The translations under genes and the position numbers were made by a program. A model generated the notes under the pieces. It had not been told where the DNA came from. It worked only from the letters and a program-made list of their open reading frames with translations, and ran no database searches. A stretch of DNA of 6,428 nucleotides from Caulobacteraceae bacterium (GTDB lineage: Bacteria > Pseudomonadota > Alphaproteobacteria > Caulobacterales > Caulobacteraceae), in NCBI GenBank assembly GCA_013815405.1, contig JACDGF010000133.1:1-6428 (forward strand). Reading direction: 5' to 3'. Shown one piece after another: positions 1-4,410 of this stretch (position 1 is its first letter; each line of letters opens with the position of its first letter).

Positions 1-338
1 TGCTGGAACCGCCGCCACGCCGGCTCGGGCCGCGCCCGCTCCAGACTGGCGGCGTCGGCGAAGAGCAGGGCGTCGGGCACGTCGAGCCGGCCCGCGGCGG
101 ACTGGTTCTGCTGCGGCAGCCAGTCGGCCCAGCCAAGCACCTCCTCCAGCGCTGGAAAGATCAGCCCCGCCTCGGTCTCCGCCTCGTTGGGCGCGCGCTG
201 ACGCGCGAACGGCGCCAGCAACCCCCCCAGCCGCTCCCGCGCCGCCTCCACCCGCGCGTCGGTCAACGCGCGCCAAGCCGGTTCGGACGTCACGCCTTCC
301 AGCAGGAAGTCGCGGGTGAAGAGGCCGCCTTGGATCAT
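1..338 (-). CDS. Type IIG restriction-modification enzyme (Eco57I/MmeI-like), N-terminal part only
   Basis: Partial gene: translation starts at the ATG at 338-336 and runs off the left edge after 112 codons. Seen: the protein begins MIQGGLFTRDFLLEGV, then has an acidic/leucine-rich helix (about residues 51-70, NEAETEAGLIFPALEEVLGW), then WLPQQNQSAAGR and VPDALLFAD (residues 87-95). From family knowledge, the pattern 'E..l..pvL..LGW ... LPQQ ... PDxxLF' is the start of the fused nuclease-methyltransferase proteins of the Eco57I/MmeI type. Asp89 would be the first acid of the PD-(D/E)XK nuclease site; the ExK part and the methylase motifs lie outside the window. The frame has a TGA at 371-369 and no other ATG or GTG after it, so this start is forced. 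No Shine-Dalgarno sequence precedes it. The gene follows the AbiE-like pair by 75 bases on the same strand, so it may share their transcript. A DNA-methylase-type defence protein of another class (for example BREX PglX-like) is the main alternative. Confidence 0.72.
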   Translation of the reverse strand, partial: MIQGGLFTRDFLLEGVTSEPAWRALTDARVEAARERLGGLLAPFARQRAPNEAETEAGLIFPALEEVLGWADWLPQQNQSAAGRLDVPDALLFADAASLERARPEPAWRRFQ

Positions 339-345
339 GGGGTGG

Positions 346-372
346 TCAGGGTCCGGATAGGATGTTGATCAT
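346..372 (-). other. Possible 8-codon leader ORF before the restriction gene
   Basis: On the minus strand, ATG at 372-370 opens an eight-codon frame (MINILSGP) that ends at TGA 348-346, seven bases before the ATG of the restriction gene. A good Shine-Dalgarno match, GGGAGG at 387-382, sits nine bases before this ATG, whereas the restriction gene itself has none. The arrangement would allow ribosomes that finish the minigene to restart on the restriction gene. A frame this short can occur by chance, so this is only suggestive. Confidence 0.22.
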
Positions 373-413
373 AGGGCGGGACCTCCCAAACGGAACGCGC
401 TCCGCCACGACCT

Positions 414-1271
414 TCAGGCTCTCAGACCGAGCGCGCGTAGCCAGGCATCCACTTGGCCGAAAGCATCGGTCTGCCACTGGTCCGGCGTTCGCTCGCCTTG
501 GATTTGGCTAGCTTCCACGAAGCGACGCACGCAGGTGGGACCGTACCCCTCCGGCCCGTCGAACTTTTCGGCGATCATCGCGAAGCCCGCCGCGCCCTCC
601 GCGTCGAGCAACGGACGGCAGGCCTCCGCCAGCGCCCCAGGCCCGCCGGGAAAGTTCCGGACGCAATAGTACACGTCGTAAGCGTCCTTCTGCTTGTGCC
701 GGTTGTGTATGGCATAGCCCTTCATCGCGAGGAGCGCCGGGATCGAGGCGACCGCGATCTCCACCCGGTTGATGCCGCCGTCCGGCATCGGGCCGTCGAT
801 CGCCACCATCTGGTAGAAACGCAACGCCAAGTCCGCGCCGTCCGCCCGCTGGACGGCGAAGTCACGGACGAGCGGCGGGATGTTTTTCACGATCTCGGCG
901 TCCTTCGGCATCAGGAAGTCCACCAGCACCTCGATCGGCGGCGCCCCTTCCTCCGTCGCCGAAACGTTACGAACGAGCTGAAAGCGCCGCAGGCCCTCCC
1001 GCCTGCGATAGCCGGCGCTCATCAGGGACTCGACCAGGGTGGCGTACTCGCCGTGGCCAAGTGCTTCGGCATTCAGACTGAGGTCGATGTCGAAGGTGCC
1101 GACGCGCGGCATTTCCGGGTTGTCCAACAGAAGCCAGGGCACGGCGCCGCCGATGACGGCGAACTTGCCCTGGAAGCTTCCCAGGATCTGGCCGATCTCG
1201 ATCAGGACGGATTTGACGGCGGCGGTGGTGCGGTCGTCGTATTCGGCCGCGGATTGGGGTTCGCGGGCCAT
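414..1271 (-). CDS. AbiEii-type nucleotidyltransferase, toxin candidate of a type IV TA-like pair
   Basis: A 285-residue protein (ATG at 1271-1269, stop TGA at 416-414). Seen: a DNA polymerase beta-type nucleotidyltransferase core with GG at 41-42 (FAVIGGAVPWLLL), GTFDIDLSL with Asp61 and Asp63 as metal ligands, and a third acid Asp118 in IEVLVDFL. Further on come Lys184 (LLAMKGYAI) and KDAYDVYYC at 195-203, which matches the conserved 'K..A...R...KD..Dly' motif of the AbiEii/AbiGii family. Family knowledge: AbiEii proteins are toxins of type IV systems first found as phage abortive-infection genes, and related MenT toxins transfer nucleotides to tRNA; the substrate here is unknown. The reading frame is open upstream to 1760, but that part overlaps the well-supported upstream gene. 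This start is preferred because it overlaps the upstream stop as TGATG, implying translational coupling. All catalytic acids are present, so it looks intact. A non-toxic nucleotidyltransferase of unknown role remains possible. Confidence 0.78.
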   Translation of the reverse strand: MAREPQSAAEYDDRTTAAVKSVLIEIGQILGSFQGKFAVIGGAVPWLLLDNPEMPRVGTFDIDLSLNAEALGHGEYATLVESLMSAGYRRREGLRRFQLVRNVSATEEGAPPIEVLVDFLMPKDAEIVKNIPPLVRDFAVQRADGADLALRFYQMVAIDGPMPDGGINRVEIAVASIPALLAMKGYAIHNRHKQKDAYDVYYCVRNFPGGPGALAEACRPLLDAEGAAGFAMIAEKFDGPEGYGPTCVRRFVEASQIQGERTPDQWQTDAFGQVDAWLRALGLRA

Positions 1272-2347
1272 CAGGCCGACCAGGTCAGGGCCTGACGGCG
1301 TAGATGGTCGGCCGCCTCCTCGCCACGCTCGCCCGACGTCGCGAGGTCGAGATAGGTCTGGGCCGCGCCGGTGGTGAAAACGCCGGCCGCCGGCTCTATC
1401 GCGTCCTCGAACAGGCCGTCGTCGACGAGCTGTATGACCACGTTCTCCCCCCGGGCGGCGGGCTCGAGTCGCAGCTCCGCCTGGAGCCTCGGCATCCCCT
1501 CGGCGTTGGCGTAGAGGAACTGAGTGGGCATACGCGCGAAGGGCGCGATCCACCGGGCCGCCGAATAGGAGGCCAGGATCGCCTTCGGCCCCTCCTGGAT
1601 CCGCAGCGCCGCCCGCGCCGCCTTGTCGAAAGCGGCGCCATGAAGCGTCGTATAGTAGGCCTGTTCTCGGCCGCGAGGCGGTTCGTATCGGTCCCGCCAT
1701 TGGTCGAGCAGCGCATCCGGCGCGATAAGGCGCAAGCCGTCGATCCCGGCGACGGCCCACTCGCGGTTAAGGAGCGCCGTGCGGACGTTGCTGACGTGGC
1801 CCAGGCTGACGCCGGCGACGTCGGAGAGTTCGGCGACCTTCCAAGGCCGATGGGGATCGCGCAGGAGTACCCGGAGCACCTGGGCGGACTTAGGTTTGAA
1901 CAGCGACTTCAGATCCCTTCGGGCGACGGACGGTTTGGTCGGCGCGGTCCGCTCGATGAAGACGCCGTCGAATACGATCCGGCAGTTGCCTTCCAGGTCG
2001 AGAAAGCCGAAGCCGCCGTCGCGGCAGAGCTTCCGGGCGTCCTGCGACAGGTAGGGGGCGATCAGCACGGCCGTGGCGCCGCGATATTCACGGTCAAGCT
2101 GCTGGCCCAGTTGGTCCAAGGCCGCTCGCACGTGGCGGGGCTGACCGCTCGATGTCACCTCTCCGACCAATATGTGTGGACGATCGCCGATGGAGAAACG
2201 CGCCACGCTGTCCGGGCGTCCGCCCAGCCCTGGCGGCTCCAACTCGATGTCCAGGTCATGTATGACCGGGATCTCTTCCAACAGCGCGCGGAGCGCCTCG
2301 GCCGCGTCCCTCTTCGGAATTTTCACTGAATAATCTCGTTTCAGCAT
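1271..2347 (-). CDS. AbiEi-family antitoxin/regulator with nuclease-like N-terminal domain and winged helix
   Basis: A 358-residue protein (ATG 2347-2345, TGA 1273-1271). Three parts are visible. Residues about 20-135 resemble a restriction-endonuclease-like fold: Asp46 (RPDSVARF), GEVTSSGQPRHVRAALDQL with Glu63, and FLDLEGN at 115-121; the lysine expected two residues after the Glu is Thr65, so nuclease activity is doubtful. Residues about 152-210 form a winged helix-turn-helix (VAELSDVAGVSLGHVSNVRT). The C-terminal part carries the signature TYLDLATSGERGEEAADHL (331-349), which I know from AbiEi-type antitoxin proteins (COG4861-like). Family knowledge: AbiEi proteins bind inverted repeats at their own promoter and counter AbiEii without a stable toxin-antitoxin complex. 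Gene order antitoxin then toxin, with a one-base overlap, is the classic type IV layout. No Shine-Dalgarno sequence precedes the ATG, in keeping with a leaderless transcript. A GTG at codon 8 is an alternative start without a convincing ribosome site. Confidence 0.77.
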   Translation of the reverse strand: MLKRDYSVKIPKRDAAEALRALLEEIPVIHDLDIELEPPGLGGRPDSVARFSIGDRPHILVGEVTSSGQPRHVRAALDQLGQQLDREYRGATAVLIAPYLSQDARKLCRDGGFGFLDLEGNCRIVFDGVFIERTAPTKPSVARRDLKSLFKPKSAQVLRVLLRDPHRPWKVAELSDVAGVSLGHVSNVRTALLNREWAVAGIDGLRLIAPDALLDQWRDRYEPPRGREQAYYTTLHGAAFDKAARAALRIQEGPKAILASYSAARWIAPFARMPTQFLYANAEGMPRLQAELRLEPAARGENVVIQLVDDGLFEDAIEPAAGVFTTGAAQTYLDLATSGERGEEAADHLRRQALTWSA

Positions 2348-2355
2348 GCGCTGAA
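2340..2355. promoter_or_regulatory. Inverted repeat over the AbiEi start codon, candidate autoregulatory operator
   Basis: TTCAGC (2340-2345) and GCTGAA (2350-2355) are perfect inverted arms of six bases around four bases that include part of the start codon. The site overlaps the end of the predicted -10 box and the predicted transcription start. AbiEi proteins are known to repress their own operons through inverted repeats, so this is the best operator candidate; equally it could form a hairpin at the very 5' end of the mRNA. The binding is inferred, the symmetry is seen. Confidence 0.4.
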
Positions 2356-2381
2356 TATGGCGCTAGGAGTGAAAAAGTCAA
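2354..2381 (-). promoter_or_regulatory. Predicted leaderless promoter of the AbiE-like operon
   Basis: On the minus strand, TTGACT (2381-2376, five of six to the -35 consensus) is followed after 16 bases by CATATT (2359-2354, four of six to the -10 consensus). The A of the ATG lies seven bases after the -10 box, exactly where transcription would begin. This and the lack of any Shine-Dalgarno sequence suggest a leaderless mRNA. AGCGC occurs on both sides of the -10 box (2364-2360 and 2352-2348), a 12-base direct repeat that could contribute to repressor binding. Confidence 0.5.
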
Positions 2382-2439
2382 CACGATCTACCATGATATG
2401 CTTCCCGAGACGCAAAGGAGCGACCGGCGCCAGAAGTTT

Positions 2440-2460
2440 TCTCGGGGGCGACCCCCAAGA
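2440..2460. repeat. Hairpin-forming inverted repeat in the divergent intergenic region
   Basis: Five G (2444-2448), a CGA loop (2449-2451) and five C (2452-2456) form a strong stem, extended past one C-A mismatch by TCT (2440-2442) pairing with AGA (2458-2460). It lies between two divergent promoters, where a terminator is not expected, and no T run follows on either strand. An operator or an incidental GC-rich palindrome are the two readings. Confidence 0.35.
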
Positions 2461-2468
2461 TACACTTT

Positions 2469-2485
2469 ACGAACTTGACGAACTT
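2469..2485 (+). promoter_or_regulatory. Tandem ACGAACTT repeat and possible -35 box before the antitoxin-like gene
   Basis: ACGAACTT occurs at 2469-2476 and again at 2478-2485, a nine-base period, 35-52 bases before the ATG at 2521. TTGACG (2475-2480), a good -35 match, is made by the junction of the two copies. No convincing -10 box follows at 16-18 bases (the best window, about 2498-2503, matches poorly), so this is a weak promoter call. A repeated short site that overlaps a -35 box is a usual form of repressor or activator site. Confidence 0.3.
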
Positions 2486-2510
2486 CCCTAGGTTTCGTTT
2501 CCTATGAGGC

Positions 2511-2515
2511 GGAGG
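2511..2515 (+). promoter_or_regulatory. Shine-Dalgarno site of the antitoxin-like gene
   Basis: GGAGG sits five bases before the ATG at 2521, within a purine-rich run that starts at about 2506. It fixes the start of the antitoxin-like gene and contrasts with the divergent AbiEi gene, which has no such site. Confidence 0.65.
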
Positions 2516-2520
2516 TTGTC

Positions 2521-3255
2521 ATGGCGGAACCGAGGGCGGCGACGGGCGGGGCAAAGGCCGGGCGAGCCAGCGCCGAGGGCGCGAAGACGGGGCCCGCGCT
2601 CGTGCTGAAGAAGATCGGTGGAGCATCGGCGAAGCCGGTCTCGATCGCGCTACGCGCCAAGGCGTTCGACACGGTCGCCCGCCAGCCTGGGCCGATGAGG
2701 GCGCTGATCGAGACCTACGGCGACGCCCTGGAACGCAGCCGGCGAACGGGCGAGGCGGTCAGGTTCGTGGTGGCGGTGGAGCCGCGCGGGATTCCGAATA
2801 TCACCCCTCTGGAACCCGCGGCCCCGAAGCCGGAAATCGCGGGGACGGATGATCTTGATCGGGCGCTGGGGGCTGCTCGCGCACGGGGCCGCACCCGCGT
2901 CGCCGAGATCCTGAGCGGCGAGGACATGTTCAGCGCCGAGCGGTTTGCCGACCTGATCGGGACGAGCCGGGTCACGGTGAACACCAAACGAAAAAACAAC
3001 CAGGTGCTGGGCCTCGAAGGCGCAAAACGGGGCTATCGCTTCCCCGAGTGGCAAATCAGCCATGACGGCAAGCCGTTCGCGGCGCTGCCGGAGTTGTTCG
3101 AACGGCTCGGAGACGGTCCCTGGGCGGTCTACCGCTTCCTTGTGCAACGCCACCCGGAGTTGAATGGCCTCACTGGCCGCGACGCGCTCCGGCGCGGAAA
3201 GGCCGCACAGGCGCTGGAGGTCGCCGAGAGCATCTCGCGCGGGACCTTCGCCTGA
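2521..3255 (+). CDS. Helix-turn-helix antitoxin of the Xre/MbcA/ParS (RES-toxin partner) type
   Basis: A 244-residue protein with a clear Shine-Dalgarno site. Seen: residues 1-40 are Ala/Gly/Lys-rich and probably disordered; 41-130 are helical with no motif I recognise; 137-158 form a helix-turn-helix (FSAERFADLIGTSRVTVNTK) followed by LGLEGAKRGYRFPEW (163-177). The C-terminal part (about 188-244), with ALPELFERLGDGPWAVYRFL and later HPELNGLTGRDALRRGKAA, resembles the toxin-binding domain of MbcA/ParS/Xre antitoxins, where 'G.tp.eaLr.G' is typical. Such proteins are usually followed immediately by a RES-domain toxin that degrades NAD+. Here the base after the stop begins a GTG frame that looks like a RES N-terminus but breaks off, so the antitoxin may be an orphan. 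It is transcribed away from the AbiE-like operon. The family assignment rests on remembered patterns and is moderately sure; a DNA-binding regulator without a toxin role is the alternative. Confidence 0.6.
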   Translation: MAEPRAATGGAKAGRASAEGAKTGPALVLKKIGGASAKPVSIALRAKAFDTVARQPGPMRALIETYGDALERSRRTGEAVRFVVAVEPRGIPNITPLEPAAPKPEIAGTDDLDRALGAARARGRTRVAEILSGEDMFSAERFADLIGTSRVTVNTKRKNNQVLGLEGAKRGYRFPEWQISHDGKPFAALPELFERLGDGPWAVYRFLVQRHPELNGLTGRDALRRGKAAQALEVAESISRGTFA

Positions 3256-3396
3256 GTGGCGGGGCCGCCGCCGACATCGGCATTCGCGACGGTCCCGCTC
3301 GACCTGGCCACCCTGCCGCATGGCGCGCGGTTCGGTCGCATCTTTCCCGGTCGCCGAGTGCTGAGGCGTTCGCGGGTGATCGGCGAACGGGCCTGA
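3256..3396 (+). pseudogene. Truncated RES-domain toxin remnant
   Basis: A GTG directly after the antitoxin-like stop opens a 46-codon frame ending at TGA 3394-3396. Residues 13-30 (VPLDLATLPHGARFGRIF) look like the start of a RES domain, whose N-terminus usually reads 'lp.g...yRi...'. A full RES toxin has about 150-230 residues, so most of the protein, including the active-site Arg, Glu and Ser positions known for the family, is missing. The other two forward frames after about 3350 show nothing RES-like, which argues for a deletion or replacement of the 3' part and against a single frameshift. The assignment relies on gene position and a short match. It may instead be non-coding sequence. 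Confidence 0.42.
3367..3389. repeat. Inverted repeat at the end of the RES remnant
   Basis: CGTTCGC (3367-3373) and GCGAACG (3383-3389) are perfect seven-base inverted arms around a nine-base loop. It overlaps the last codons of the truncated frame. No T run follows, so it is not a standard terminator. Its place at the point where the RES similarity ends makes it a possible trace of the rearrangement. Confidence 0.35.
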
Positions 3397-3454
3397 TCCG
3401 CGCCGCTGGCCGCGATTTCCACGAGGCGCCCGGGCCTCGGGTTGAAGTCGGCGA

Positions 3455-3468
3455 GGGGGCGCGCCCCC
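3455..3468. repeat. Perfect 14-base GC palindrome
   Basis: GGGGGCGCGCCCCC is self-complementary over its full length and can form a compact stem. It is followed by further C-rich sequence and no T run. In such a GC-rich genome short GC palindromes arise easily, so a function is not implied. Confidence 0.4.
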
Positions 3469-3550
3469 GCCCCCCGCCGCTCTCGCGCCACATTTGCGCG
3501 CGACTTACGCCCCCCGTGGGACGTTCGGCGCGGGCGGTGGCGGGCCGGTC

Positions 3551-3568
3551 GCGATCAACGAAGATCGC
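3551..3568. promoter_or_regulatory. Inverted repeat just before the aldolase ribosome site
   Basis: GCGATC (3551-3556) and GATCGC (3563-3568) are perfect arms around a six-base AACGAA loop, ending four bases before the Shine-Dalgarno site of the aldolase gene. It could be an operator or a 5' UTR hairpin that affects translation of the operon. Confidence 0.3.
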
Positions 3569-3571
3569 CTT

Positions 3572-3579
3572 GGAGGTGA
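3572..3579 (+). promoter_or_regulatory. Shine-Dalgarno site of the aldolase gene
   Basis: GGAGGTGA is a full-strength match to the anti-Shine-Dalgarno sequence; its GGAGG core lies six bases before the ATG at 3583. It is the only strong ribosome site in the three-gene operon, since the other two genes start by overlap. Confidence 0.7.
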
Positions 3580-3582
3580 GGG

Positions 3583-4410
3583 ATGAATCCCACCGAGCGC
3601 CGGATGCTGGAGGTCGTGCGGCGGGGGCGCGAGGCGTTCGCCTTCGATGGGCTCAAGGCCGAATTCGAGGCCGAGGGCACCCGCACCGACGAGCTCCTGC
3701 GCCTCCTGGAGATCGCCCGGCGCGGCGGGGTCAAGGTGGCGCTGAAGATCGGCGGCTGCGAGGCGGTGCGCGATCTTTGGGAATGCAAGCAGTTCGGCGT
3801 CGACTACATCATCGCGCCGATGATCGAGACCCCCTACGCCCTGGCCAAATACATCGACGCCAAGAACAAGGTCTACACCGGCGACGAACGCCGCGACGTC
3901 GAGTTCCTGTTCAACATCGAGACCATCTCGACCTATGAGCATCTGGGCGCGATCATCGACATCGCCGCGGCGGAGCACGGGGTGGACGGGGCGGTGTTCG
4001 GCCGGGTGGATTTCTCCGGCTCCCTGGGCCTGCCGCGGGCCAGCATCGACACCGACGAGATCACGGCCTATGTCCGCGCCGTCGCCGAGCGGGTCGCGGG
4101 CGCCGGCCTCTCCTTCGTGACCGGCGGGGGGATCACCCTGGACGCCCTGGGCGCCCTGCGGCGGATACGCGAGGTCAAGCTCGACCGGTTCGAGACCCGC
4201 AAGGTGATCTTCGACGCCTCGGTGCTGGACGGCGGCGAGGTCGACCGCGCCCTGCTCCTGGCGATCGAATTCGAGCTGCTGTGGCTGACCAACAAGCGCG
4301 ACTATTACCGCGAGATCTCCCTGGAGGACCAGCAGCGCATCGCCATGCTGGAGAGCCGGTTCGCCTTCGACGGCCCGGCGGCGCCGATCCGGATGGGCGC
4401 ACGCCCGTGA
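3583..4410 (+). CDS. HpcH/HpaI-like aldolase/citrate lyase family protein
   Basis: A 275-residue predicted TIM-barrel enzyme. Seen: KVALKIGGCE (51-60), YIIAPMIETPYALAKYI (75-91), FLFNIETISTYEHLGAI (108-124) and GVDGAVFGRVDFSGSLGL (133-150). In HpcH/HpaI and citrate-lyase-beta-like enzymes, the Glu of 'IET' (here Glu113) and the Asp of 'G..Dls..lG' (here Asp143) bind the Mg2+ that holds pyruvate or another oxo acid, so the metal site appears complete. Length fits the family (250-300). Known reactions are reversible aldol cleavage or condensation with pyruvate-type donors; the acceptor here is unknown. It opens a tight operon: its stop overlaps the next gene as GTGA. The partnership with a ThDP enzyme and a phosphatase points to assembly of a small sugar or keto acid and not to catabolism of aromatics, where HpcH is best known. 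It is presumably cytoplasmic, as no signal peptide or membrane segment is seen. Confidence 0.78.
   Translation: MNPTERRMLEVVRRGREAFAFDGLKAEFEAEGTRTDELLRLLEIARRGGVKVALKIGGCEAVRDLWECKQFGVDYIIAPMIETPYALAKYIDAKNKVYTGDERRDVEFLFNIETISTYEHLGAIIDIAAAEHGVDGAVFGRVDFSGSLGLPRASIDTDEITAYVRAVAERVAGAGLSFVTGGGITLDALGALRRIREVKLDRFETRKVIFDASVLDGGEVDRALLLAIEFELLWLTNKRDYYREISLEDQQRIAMLESRFAFDGPAAPIRMGARP

Larger units (their letters stand above)
3397..3582. other. GC-rich non-coding spacer between the defence genes and the metabolic operon
   Basis: No convincing gene is seen on either strand; the frames present lack start sites or family-like motifs. It holds a six-base-arm hairpin (CGAGGC 3422-3427 with GCCTCG 3434-3439), a perfect 14-base palindrome GGGGGCGCGCCCCC (3455-3468) with a C-rich run after it, and an inverted repeat next to the ribosome site of the next gene. 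These could end transcription from the left in a rho-dependent way, but no T-run terminator exists. A promoter for the operon at 3583 is expected here; I could not find acceptable -35/-10 boxes. Confidence 0.4.

Noticed and set aside
381..407. Possible terminator after the AbiEii-like gene
   Set aside because: The only stems here have three to four base pairs (around 396-407 and 378-387), and no adequate T run follows on the minus strand.
453..1295. 280-codon plus-strand frame opposite the nucleotidyltransferase
   Set aside because: It has no family-like motifs, with His/Arg/Asp-rich runs typical of an antisense shadow; the minus strand holds all nucleotidyltransferase motifs.
1272..1760. 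163-codon upstream extension of the AbiEii-like frame
   Set aside because: It would overlap the AbiEi-like gene by almost 500 bases and is Arg/Gly-rich low-complexity sequence. The TGATG overlap gives a natural start at 1271.
1304..2329. 341-codon open frame on the plus strand opposite the AbiEi-like gene
   Set aside because: The composition is Arg/Gly/Val-rich with no domain motif, and the opposite strand encodes a well-supported protein.
2393..2491. Short plus-strand frames (ATG at 2393, 32 codons; ATG at 2398, 26 codons, with an AT-hook-like RGRPP)
   Set aside because: Neither has a ribosome site, and both overlap the divergent control region. The AT-hook resemblance is five residues and can be chance.
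3129..3493. Minus-strand frames of 107-120 codons across the spacer
   Set aside because: They are Arg/Ala/Pro-rich, have no credible ribosome site or motif, and extend over the end of the antitoxin-like gene.
4281..4406. 42-codon N-terminal extension of the ThDP enzyme
   Set aside because: It lies inside the aldolase gene and shows no similarity to a ThDP-enzyme N-terminus. The GTG at 4407 overlaps the aldolase stop as expected in a coupled operon.
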